Positions 1 to 5,104 of a DNA stretch of 5,104 nucleotides are shown here, piece after piece. Location of the stretch: the NCBI GenBank assembly GCA_005893185.1, contig VBOS01000154.1, positions 1 to 5,104 of the forward strand, given 5' to 3'. The notes below the pieces were generated by a model, which was given only the letters and a program-made list of their open reading frames with translations, made no database searches and was not told the origin of the DNA. The first letter of the stretch is position 1. Each line of letters opens with the position of its first letter. This DNA comes from Candidatus Eiseniibacteriota bacterium (GTDB lineage: Bacteria; Eisenbacteria; RBG-16-71-46). Made by a program: the position numbers and the translations under genes.

Positions 1-644
1 ACGGGGCGCTGAGCCCGGTCGTGGGCGGGCTCGCATCGCTCGGGCTCAAGGCGGATCATGTCACGTGGCTCGGGATGCTCCTGGGAGTGGCTGCGGGGGT
101 GGCGTTCTTCTTCAGACGCTCGCGAACGGCGGCCGTGCTGCTCGCCTTGGGCGGCGTGTGCGACATCCTCGACGGCGAGCTGGCGCGCAGGAGCGGCGTC
201 ACATCGCGCTTCGGCGCGTTCCTCGACTCGACGCTCGACCGCTTCTCCGAGGCGGCCGCGCTGATCGGGATCGCAGGCTTCGGCGCGCGCAACCTCCTGG
301 CGCTGGCGGTCGACCCGGAGCTTGCGGCACAGCAGATCGCGATCGGCCTCTACCCCATCGCCTGGGAGGCGTTCGTCCTGTTCGCCCTCTTGGCGCTCGT
401 GGGCTCGTTCATGGTGTCCTATACACGGGCGCGGGCCGAAGGGCTCGGACTCGAATGCCGGGTGGGATGGTTCGAGCGGCCCGAGCGCCTGGTGCTGCTG
501 ATCGCGGCCGGGGCGCTTCACGAGTTCCGCGCCATGGCGGTGGCGCTCCTGCTGCTGGCTGTGCTCTCGACCGTCACGGCCGTGCAGCGCGTGGTGCACG
601 TCTGGAAGCACACCCGCGGCGCGGGCCGCGATGGAGCGGCATGA
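1..644 (+). CDS. CDP-alcohol phosphatidyltransferase, probable phosphatidylinositol-phosphate synthase (5' partial)
   Basis: Membrane enzyme that transfers a phosphatidyl group from a CDP-activated lipid to an alcohol; here the alcohol is probably inositol-1-phosphate. The frame is open to the left edge (codons from position 3), so the true start is upstream. The GTG at 21 is only the first start-like codon and would leave an unusually short N-terminus. Counting from that GTG, the signature D-x2-DG-x2-AR-x8-G-x3-D-x3-D is complete: Asp48, Asp51, Gly52, Ala55-Arg56, Gly65, Asp69, Asp73. These are the metal and CDP ligands of the family. About six hydrophobic segments follow the expected topology (near 14-31, 37-50, 75-95, 113-133, 155-165, 170-190). 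The SYTRARAEGLG and ERPERLVLL stretches (about 133-160) resemble PIP synthases. The gene next door is inositol-1-phosphate synthase, which supports that substrate. A bifunctional inositol-phosphate cytidylyltransferase/DIPP synthase, or another alcohol acceptor, cannot be excluded because the N-terminus is cut off. Family call sure; substrate inferred. Confidence 0.88.
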   Translation, partial: GALSPVVGGLASLGLKADHVTWLGMLLGVAAGVAFFFRRSRTAAVLLALGGVCDILDGELARRSGVTSRFGAFLDSTLDRFSEAAALIGIAGFGARNLLALAVDPELAAQQIAIGLYPIAWEAFVLFALLALVGSFMVSYTRARAEGLGLECRVGWFERPERLVLLIAAGALHEFRAMAVALLLLAVLSTVTAVQRVVHVWKHTRGAGRDGAA

Positions 645-700
645 ACACTCGAAGGCTACGGAGCCATGTGGGCCAACGCCGGCAGACGCGGCGCCTAAAC

Positions 701-705
701 GGAGG
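701..705 (+). promoter_or_regulatory. Ribosome binding site deciding the ino1 start
   Basis: A GGAGG core sits 9 bases upstream of ATG 715. It is the only good Shine-Dalgarno sequence in the 70-base gap after the phosphatidyltransferase. It fixes the synthase start at Met-Gly-Lys, a common opening for this family, rather than at the in-frame ATG 631. It also shows that the missing NAD loop is not caused by choosing a start too far downstream. Confidence 0.7.
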
Positions 706-714
706 TTCGATCCG

Positions 715-1887
715 ATGGGCAAAGACTACCGGAACGCGAAGGAGAGCGATCGCGTGCCGGGGCTCATGCACGTCAACCTCGGCGGCTATCACGTCCGCGA
801 CGTCGAGATCGTGGCGGCGATCGACATCGACCGGAACAAGGTCGGGAAGGATGTCGCAGAAGCGATCGTCACGTGGCCCAACAACACCCTCGTGTTCGCG
901 AAGGTGCCGAAGACCGGCGTCGTCGTGCAGCGCGGGATGACCCACGACGGGCTCGGCAAGTACCTGTCGAAGATCATCCACAAGGCGCCGGGCTCCACGG
1001 TCGACATCGTCAAGCTCCTCAAGGAGACCGGCACCGACGTGGTCGTGAACTACCTGCCGGTGGGCTCCGAGGAAGCCACGAAGTGGTACGTGGAGCAGGT
1101 GCTGGAGGCGGGCTGCGCTTTCGTGAACTGCATCCCGGTGTTCATCGCCCGCGAGAAGTACTGGCAGCAGCGCTTCGAGAAGCGCGGGTTGCCCGTGATC
1201 GGCGACGACATCAAGTCGCAGGTGGGCGCCACGATCACGCACCGCGTGCTCGCCAGCCTGTTCGTGGACCGCGGCGTGCGCATCGACCGCACCTACCAGC
1301 TCAACTTCGGGGGCAACACCGACTTCCTGAACATGCTGGAGCGCGAGCGGCTCGAGTCGAAGAAGATCTCCAAAACCGGCGCCGTGACCAGCATCATCCC
1401 GTACCCGCTCGCCGAGGAGGACGTGCACGTCGGCCCCTCCGACTACGTGCCGTGGCTCAAGGACCGCAAGTGGTGCCACATCCGGATGGAAGGCACGACC
1501 TTCGGCGACGTTCCGCTCAACCTCGAGATGAAGCTCGAGGTGTGGGACTCACCCAACTCGGCGGGGGTGGTGATCGACGCCGTGCGCTGCGCCAAGCTCG
1601 GGCTCGACCGCGGGCTCAAGGGCGCGCTGGTCGCGCCGTCGGCGTACTTCAAGAAGTCGCCGCCTGTGCAGCACCCCGACGACGTCGCGCGCGAGATGAC
1701 CGAGGAGTTCATCCGCACGTACGGCCACGGGCGCACCGCGCGCAAGCTCGCCGAGCGCGGCGTTCCCGCGCGCACAGCTGCACCCGGGGACGGCCCGCCG
1801 GCCGCCGCGGACCGCCGCGCGCGCGCCAAGGCTCAGCGGGCCGCCGGCCGCGGCCGCGCGGCCCGGGCGGGCGCCGCCCGGCGCTGA
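715..1887 (+). CDS. ino1: Inositol-1-phosphate (1L-myo-inositol-3-phosphate) synthase, N-terminal NAD loop missing
   Basis: The family converts glucose-6-phosphate to 1L-myo-inositol-1-phosphate in the cytoplasm with bound NAD+. It supplies the head group for the phosphatidyltransferase just upstream. ATG 715 is chosen because GGAGG lies at 701-705, 9 bases before it; an in-frame ATG at 631 overlaps the upstream gene and has no such site. The 390-residue protein carries the bacterial/archaeal MIPS hallmarks: VPGLMHV (14-20), the AAIDID strand end (34-39), VVVQRG (69-74), NYLPVGSEE (112-120), GDDIKSQVGAT (163-173), NFGGNTDFLNM (197-207), ESKKISKT (214-221) and WDSPNSAGVVIDA (277-289). Two things are odd. 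The first beta strand and glycine-rich NAD loop (GVGNCAS type), which should sit between residues 3 and 5, are absent. The last 50 or so residues (341-390) form an Ala/Arg/Pro/Gly-rich tail beyond the usual end of the fold. Family assignment is certain; activity as read here is doubtful. It could be a pseudogene or a sequence error. Confidence 0.92.
   Translation: MGKDYRNAKESDRVPGLMHVNLGGYHVRDVEIVAAIDIDRNKVGKDVAEAIVTWPNNTLVFAKVPKTGVVVQRGMTHDGLGKYLSKIIHKAPGSTVDIVKLLKETGTDVVVNYLPVGSEEATKWYVEQVLEAGCAFVNCIPVFIAREKYWQQRFEKRGLPVIGDDIKSQVGATITHRVLASLFVDRGVRIDRTYQLNFGGNTDFLNMLERERLESKKISKTGAVTSIIPYPLAEEDVHVGPSDYVPWLKDRKWCHIRMEGTTFGDVPLNLEMKLEVWDSPNSAGVVIDAVRCAKLGLDRGLKGALVAPSAYFKKSPPVQHPDDVAREMTEEFIRTYGHGRTARKLAERGVPARTAAPGDGPPAAADRRARAKAQRAAGRGRAARAGAARR
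1837..1881 (+). repeat. Overlapping GC hairpins at the ino1/tmk junction
   Basis: Two perfect 8-bp inverted repeats occur here: CGGGCCGC 1837-1844 with GCGGCCCG 1858-1865, and CCGGGCGG 1863-1870 with CCGCCCGG 1874-1881 (3-base loop). They share bases 1863-1865, so they are mutually exclusive. They lie in the Ala/Arg-rich tail of ino1, 11 bases before the tmk GTG, where a Shine-Dalgarno sequence would be expected. They could limit tmk translation unless ribosomes arriving from ino1 melt them. The composition is extremely GC-rich, so chance pairing is possible. Confidence 0.4.
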
Positions 1888-1891
1888 CATC

Positions 1892-2536
1892 GTGTCCGGG
1901 TGCTTCGTCACCTTCGAGGGGGGCGAGGGCTCGGGCAAGAGCACGCAGCTCGAGCGGCTCGCCGGCCGCCTGCGCGCGCGCGGGCTCGATCCGCTCGTGA
2001 CCCGTGAGCCCGGCGGCACTCCGCTCGCGGAAGGCATCCGCGAGCTGCTGCTCGATCCGGCGCGCCGGCCGCCGCCGATGGCGGAGGCGCTCCTGATGGA
2101 GGCGGCGCGCGCCGATCTCGTGGCGAACGTGATCCGTCCCGCGCTCGGCTCCGGCCGGATCGTGCTCTGCGACCGCTACGACGACTCGACGCTCGCCTAT
2201 CAGGGCGGCGGGCGCGGTCTTCCCGCCGAGCTGCTCCGCACGTTGAACCGCGCAGCCACGGACGGCTTGAAGCCCGACCTCACGCTGCTCTTCGATCTCG
2301 ATCCCGCGGCGGGGCTCGCCCGCCGAGCGCGGACCGCTGCGTCGGTGAACCGTCTCGACCGCGAGCCCGAGGCGTTCCACGCCCGGGTGCGCGCGCGCTA
2401 CCTCGAGCTGGCGGCGGCCGAGCCCCGTCGGTTCGCGGTCCTGGACGGAGCCCTTCCGCCGGATCGACTCGAGGCGCTGGTGTGGTCGGCGCTCGAGCCG
2501 CGCCTCGCTGCCCTCGGGGTCCGGGGCGCCGTCTAG
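1892..2536 (+). CDS. tmk: Thymidylate kinase (dTMP kinase)
   Basis: Phosphorylates dTMP to dTDP with ATP, an essential step in dTTP supply for DNA synthesis; cytoplasmic. The 214 residues match the family's usual 205-215. Visible motifs in order: P-loop FEGGEGSGKST (8-18), the dTMP-site TREPGG (37-42), RADLVANVIRPAL (73-85, the helix usually written RAQHV), the DRY signature in VLCDRYDDSTLAYQGGGRGL (91 on; Asp94-Arg95), the FDLDP strand, and an Arg-rich LID followed by a REPEAFHARVRARYLEL segment. A Gly-Ser P-loop without a basic residue, combined with arginines in the LID, is the bacterial type II arrangement. The start is GTG 1892, 4 bases after the ino1 stop. There is no clear Shine-Dalgarno sequence, so translation is probably coupled to ino1. 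A hairpin follows the stop. No motif is missing and the gene looks intact. Confidence 0.96.
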   Translation: MSGCFVTFEGGEGSGKSTQLERLAGRLRARGLDPLVTREPGGTPLAEGIRELLLDPARRPPPMAEALLMEAARADLVANVIRPALGSGRIVLCDRYDDSTLAYQGGGRGLPAELLRTLNRAATDGLKPDLTLLFDLDPAAGLARRARTAASVNRLDREPEAFHARVRARYLELAAAEPRRFAVLDGALPPDRLEALVWSALEPRLAALGVRGAV

Positions 2537-2542
2537 ATGACG

Positions 2543-2561
2543 CGCGAGGGCAAGCCTCGCG
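2543..2561 (+). terminator. Candidate terminator hairpin after tmk
   Basis: A perfect 7-bp inverted repeat, CGCGAGG (2543-2549) and CCTCGCG (2555-2561) with loop GCAAG, begins 6 bases past the tmk stop. No T-run follows, so it is not a classical intrinsic terminator. It may be a U-less terminator, a Rho-dependent site or an mRNA 3'-end stabiliser. A promoter-like sequence about 120 bases downstream fits a transcription-unit boundary here. Confidence 0.35.
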
Positions 2562-2658
2562 GGGGCGACGAGCGGAAGCGTGGCCGAAAGCCCGGGGAGC
2601 GAGGAGCCGACCGCGCGACTCGGCCATCGCGCGTTCTCGGCGCTGCGCCGTGCCGATA

Positions 2659-2680
2659 ACGGAGGATCGGGCCGCTCCGT
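2659..2680 (+). repeat. Inverted repeat overlapping the promoter, possible operator
   Basis: ACGGAG (2659-2664) and CTCCGT (2675-2680) form perfect 6-base arms separated by 10 bases. The right arm ends on the T of the TGn element of the extended -10, and the left arm covers the position where a -35 box would lie. This geometry would suit a dimeric regulator acting on the protease-dusB unit. No regulator gene is visible in the window, and a 6-base dyad can arise by chance. Confidence 0.3.
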
Positions 2681-2688
2681 GCTATAGT
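2680..2688 (+). promoter_or_regulatory. Extended -10 promoter for the S41 peptidase-dusB unit
   Basis: TGC-TATAGT matches an extended -10 (TGn-TATAAT) with one mismatch in the hexamer, and it stands out in very GC-rich DNA. At 16-18 bases spacing upstream there is no TTGACA-like -35 (the sequence is around CGGAGG), which is typical of promoters that rely on the TGn. A start site near 2694-2697 would give a leader of about 80 bases before TTG 2775. It lies in the only long intergenic gap of the window. Confidence 0.5.
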
Positions 2689-2704
2689 CCTGACCCGTTT
2701 TTCG

Positions 2705-2725
2705 CCGGGCCGTCGCGGGGCCCGG
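2705..2725 (+). other. Leader hairpin in the S41 peptidase 5' UTR
   Basis: CCGGGCC (2705-2711) pairs with GGCCCGG (2719-2725) around a 7-base loop. A second, weaker pair TCCGG (2731-2735) and CCGGA (2752-2756) follows. Both lie between the predicted transcription start and the Shine-Dalgarno sequence. The T-run (2698-2702) precedes rather than follows the stem, so this is not a terminator on the + strand. It could stabilise the leader; it matches no riboswitch class I recognise. Confidence 0.3.
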
Positions 2726-2764
2726 TCCCTTCCGGATCGCGCCGCGCGCTACCGGAGCCCCGGC

Positions 2765-2770
2765 AGGAGG
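2765..2770 (+). promoter_or_regulatory. Strong ribosome binding site before a TTG start
   Basis: AGGAGG ends 4 bases before TTG 2775. The spacing is short but workable, and this is the strongest Shine-Dalgarno sequence in the window. It supports TTG as the start. The next in-frame start-like codon, GTG 2793, lies 22 bases away and would remove the basic residues ahead of the membrane anchor. Confidence 0.65.
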
Positions 2771-2774
2771 AATC

Positions 2775-4358
2775 TTGATTCGCAAGCGCGTCGTGCTCGG
2801 CCTGCTGCTCGCGGCTCTCTTCACCCTCGGGTGGTGGGTGGGCCGTGGCGGAGCCTCGGGCGATCTCTACGGCAACCTCGACCTGTTCGTGGAGATCGTT
2901 CACAAGGTCGAGCAGAACTACGTGGACCCGGTGCAGCCGGAGCAGCTGGTCGACGGGGCGCTCAAGGGGATGATGCGCACCCTCGATCCCTACTCCCAGT
3001 ATCTGAGCGCGAAGGACTTCGCCAACCTCAAGACCACGACCGAGGGCACGTTCGGCGGGATCGGCGTGGTCGTGAGCGTGCGCGAGAACTACCCGACCGT
3101 GATCTCGCCGATCGAGGGCAGCCCGGCGTTCCTTGCGGGGCTGCGCTCGGGCGACCAGATCGTGAAGGTCGACGGGAAGTCGACTGCGGGCCTCACGATC
3201 GACGACGCAGCCGAGCGGCTGCGCGGCCCGGAAGGCACGAAGGTCACGATCACCGTGCGGCGCGAGGGCGACTCCGCGGAGCGCGACGTCACGCTCGAGC
3301 GCAAGATCATCGTGACCCACAGCGTGCCCTACGCGTTCGTGGTCGGGGACGGCGTGGGCTACCTGAGGCTCGCGAGCTTCGCGGAGCAGTCGGGCGCGGA
3401 GGTGCGGGCCGCGCTCGACCGCCTGCGCAGCGAGGGGGCGAAGAGCGCTGTGCTCGACCTGCGGCAGGATCCCGGCGGGCTGCTCGAGCAGGCGGTGGAC
3501 GTGGCGGGCGAGTTCCTGCCCAAGGGCACGCAGGTCGTGCAGACGCGCGGCCGCATGCGCGGACAGGACCAGCGCTACTCCACCACCGAGGCGGGTCCGG
3601 AGCGACGCTGGCCGCTGGTCGTGCTGGTGGACCAAGGCAGCGCATCCGCTTCCGAGATCGTGGCCGGGGCCTTGCAGGACCTGGACCGCGCGCTCCTGAT
3701 CGGGCGCACGACGTTCGGCAAGGGCCTGGTGCAGACCGTGTTCCCGCTGCGCGGGACGGACGCCGCGCTCAAGCTCACGACCGCGCGGTACTACACGCCG
3801 AGCGGGCGCTCGATCCATCGGGCTGCGCACGACACGCTGGCGCGCGACGAGGAAGACGACGGCGGCGACGAAGCGCCGGCTCCCGCCGACACAGCGGCTC
3901 CCAAGCACTTCCGCACGGCGGGCGGGCGCAGCGTGTACGGCGGCGGCGGCATCACGCCCGACCTGGTTGTGCTCGCCGACAGCCTGCCCCCGCTCACGCT
4001 CGAGGTGGAGCGTTTGGGGCTCCCGTTCCGGTTCGCGAACCGCTGGGTGAACACGCATCCCGGCGCGACAGCCGCTGCAACGCTGCCCGACGGCATGTGG
4101 GAAGATTTCACGGTGTTCCTCTCAGGCGAGAAAGTGAAATCGGACGCGAAGTCGCTCGCCGCCGAGCGTGACCCGCTCCGGCGCGCGCTGCGCCGCGAGC
4201 TGGCGCGCCGCGTCTCAGGGGACACCGCCGCCGCGCGCGTCGCGCTCGAGGGCGACGTGTTGTTCGCCCGCGCGCTCAAGATCCTCGCGCGCGCGAAATC
4301 GCCGGCCGACGTGTTCTCGGCCGCCGGCGTGGAGACCCCGCGCGCTGGCGCGCGCTGA
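2775..4358 (+). CDS. S41 family C-terminal processing peptidase (CtpA/CtpB-like), membrane-anchored
   Basis: Serine protease of the tail-specific/CTP family, which trims or degrades proteins outside the cytoplasmic membrane, often in envelope maintenance. Its substrate cannot be told from this sequence. The 527 residues read in order: basic start and hydrophobic anchor (about 3-23, IRKRVVLGLLLAALF then GWWVG); the N-terminal helical part with NYVDPV and DPYSQYLS; a PDZ domain (about 88-168) starting at TFGGIGV; and the protease core. Catalytic residues have exact family spacing: Ser291 in GSASASE, Lys316 in FGKG, Gln320. The usual DLRxNPGG motif reads DLRQDPGG (228-235), with Asp for Asn. YYTPSGRSIH is followed by an acidic/Pro-Ala insert (353-376) before YGGGGITPD. 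A helical C-terminal region of about 100 residues follows, where short CTPs end. The start is TTG with a strong Shine-Dalgarno sequence, and its own promoter lies upstream. dusB follows directly. Intact; family call sure. Confidence 0.95.
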   Translation: MIRKRVVLGLLLAALFTLGWWVGRGGASGDLYGNLDLFVEIVHKVEQNYVDPVQPEQLVDGALKGMMRTLDPYSQYLSAKDFANLKTTTEGTFGGIGVVVSVRENYPTVISPIEGSPAFLAGLRSGDQIVKVDGKSTAGLTIDDAAERLRGPEGTKVTITVRREGDSAERDVTLERKIIVTHSVPYAFVVGDGVGYLRLASFAEQSGAEVRAALDRLRSEGAKSAVLDLRQDPGGLLEQAVDVAGEFLPKGTQVVQTRGRMRGQDQRYSTTEAGPERRWPLVVLVDQGSASASEIVAGALQDLDRALLIGRTTFGKGLVQTVFPLRGTDAALKLTTARYYTPSGRSIHRAAHDTLARDEEDDGGDEAPAPADTAAPKHFRTAGGRSVYGGGGITPDLVVLADSLPPLTLEVERLGLPFRFANRWVNTHPGATAAATLPDGMWEDFTVFLSGEKVKSDAKSLAAERDPLRRALRRELARRVSGDTAAARVALEGDVLFARALKILARAKSPADVFSAAGVETPRAGAR

Positions 4359-5104
4359 ATGGCGGCTGCCGCTCCCATGCGCATCGGCGGCGCGACGTTC
4401 GACTCGCCGCTGCTCCTGGCGCCGCTCGCGGGCGTGAGCGACTCCCCGTTCCGCAGGCTGGCGCGCGAGCAGGGTGCTTCCGGGGTGTACACCGAGATGG
4501 TGTCGGCGGATGGCCTGACGCGCGGCAACCGCGCCACGCTCGACTACTGCGCCTTCGAGCCGAGCGAGCGGCCGATCGGGATCCAGCTCTTCGGATCCGA
4601 TCCCGGCGTGATGGCGGAAGCCACTCGCCTGCTGTGCGACCTCCCGGCGGAGAAACGGCCCGACCTCGTGGACATCAACATGGGCTGCCCGGTGCGCAAG
4701 GTGGTGAACCGCCGTGCGGGCGCTGCGCTTCTCGGCGACGTGCCGCGCATCGTCACGATGGTGCGCCGCATGCGCGATGTGAGCTCGGTCCCGGTGACGG
4801 CCAAGATCCGGCTCGGCTGGGACGGCAGCTCGCGCAACGTGGTCGATGTTGCGAAGGCGCTCGAGGACGCGGGCGCTTCCGCGGTCGCGATCCACGCACG
4901 CACCCGCGCCGAGAAGTTCGAGGGCAACGCCCACTGGGAGATGATCGGCGAAGCCAAGCGGGCTGTGGGCATCCCGGTGATCGGGAACGGGGACGTGCGA
5001 ACGCCCGATGACGCGAAGCTCCTGCTCGAGACCACGGGCTGCGACGGGGTCATGTTGGGGCGAGCTGCGTTCGGAGACCCGTGGGTGTTCCGGCGGGCGC
5101 GCGC
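4359..5104 (+). CDS. dusB: tRNA-dihydrouridine synthase, DusB-type (3' partial)
   Basis: Flavoenzyme that reduces specific uridines in tRNA loops to dihydrouridine, using FMN and NAD(P)H; cytoplasmic. About 248 codons are present of a usual 320-350, and the frame runs off the right edge with no stop. Seen in order: LLLAPLAGVSDSPFRRLA (FMN-binding start of the TIM barrel), YTEMVSADGL, PIGIQLFGSDP, DINMGCPVRKVV with the catalytic Cys at residue 110, AKIRLGWD, AIHARTRAEKFEG, IPVIGNGDV, and DGVMLGRAAFGDPW (phosphate-binding end of the barrel). ATG 4359 directly follows the peptidase stop (TGAATG), so translation is probably coupled; no clear Shine-Dalgarno sequence is seen. An in-frame ATG at 4377 would give MRIGGATFDSP, which fits typical DusB N-termini equally well, so the start is uncertain by 6 residues. 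The DusB rather than DusA/DusC call rests on GCPVRKVV and overall style. Confidence 0.93.
   Translation, partial: MAAAAPMRIGGATFDSPLLLAPLAGVSDSPFRRLAREQGASGVYTEMVSADGLTRGNRATLDYCAFEPSERPIGIQLFGSDPGVMAEATRLLCDLPAEKRPDLVDINMGCPVRKVVNRRAGAALLGDVPRIVTMVRRMRDVSSVPVTAKIRLGWDGSSRNVVDVAKALEDAGASAVAIHARTRAEKFEGNAHWEMIGEAKRAVGIPVIGNGDVRTPDDAKLLLETTGCDGVMLGRAAFGDPWVFRRAR

Noticed and set aside
631..714. In-frame upstream ATG (631) as the synthase start
   Set aside because: It overlaps the transferase end, has no good Shine-Dalgarno sequence, adds 28 residues unlike the family, and still does not supply the NAD loop. GGAGG before 715 is far better.
641..940. ATGA overlap at the transferase stop opening another long frame
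   Set aside because: That frame gives an Arg-rich sequence without motifs and runs through the well-conserved synthase coding region, so it is a shadow frame.
574..1479. Long open frames on the minus strand opposite the synthase, and similar ones opposite tmk and the protease
   Set aside because: High GC with G/C third positions removes stops from antisense frames. The translations are rich in His/Arg/Val/Asp without recognisable domains, while the + strand genes carry complete motifs.
2638..2650. Small hairpin CGGCG-CTG-CGCCG
   Set aside because: Only 5 bp in a very GC-rich background, with no T-run; expected by chance.
2537..2659. 40-codon ATG frame directly after the tmk stop, Arg/Gly-rich
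   Set aside because: No Shine-Dalgarno sequence, low-complexity basic composition as expected from GC-rich noncoding DNA, it overlaps the post-tmk hairpin, and no family is recognisable.
2698..2725. T-run plus GC stem as an intrinsic terminator
   Set aside because: The T-run comes before the stem on the + strand, and on the - strand the run is A's, so neither orientation gives stem followed by U's.

Overview
The window is GC-rich bacterial DNA (roughly two-thirds G+C by eye, not computed). It is densely packed, and all five recognisable genes lie on the + strand. Third codon positions are mostly G or C. The gene set is an inositol-phospholipid pair followed by tmk, a C-terminal processing protease and dusB. 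This would fit a high-GC Gram-negative-type lineage such as Gemmatimonadota, Eisenbacteria or a deltaproteobacterial relative, but that is a guess from context and protein style, and no marker here settles it. There are no RNA genes, CRISPR arrays, insertion sequences or phage genes that I can see.

Layout. Positions 1-644 hold a CDP-alcohol phosphatidyltransferase whose 5' end lies outside the window. It is followed 70 bases later by an inositol-1-phosphate synthase (715-1887). These two genes make a short pathway: glucose-6-phosphate to inositol-1-phosphate, then transfer of a phosphatidyl group to give an inositol phospholipid. Thymidylate kinase (1892-2536) starts 4 bases after the synthase and is probably in the same transcript. 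The gap at 2537-2774 holds a GC hairpin directly after tmk, an extended -10 promoter (TGCTATAGT) overlapped by an inverted repeat, and a leader hairpin. It looks like a boundary between two transcription units. The second unit is an S41 processing peptidase (2775-4358) and a DusB-type tRNA-dihydrouridine synthase (4359 to the window end, truncated), joined as TGAATG.

The main oddity is in the inositol-1-phosphate synthase. The reading frame goes straight from Met-Gly-Lys to the conserved segment that normally follows the first Rossmann strand and glycine-rich NAD loop. About 20 residues, including the GxGNCAS-type loop, are therefore missing although the rest of the enzyme is intact and in frame. 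This is either a small assembly or sequencing deletion, a pseudogenising in-frame deletion, or an unusual variant. I found no clearly new multi-gene system; the other observations are regulatory or structural details.
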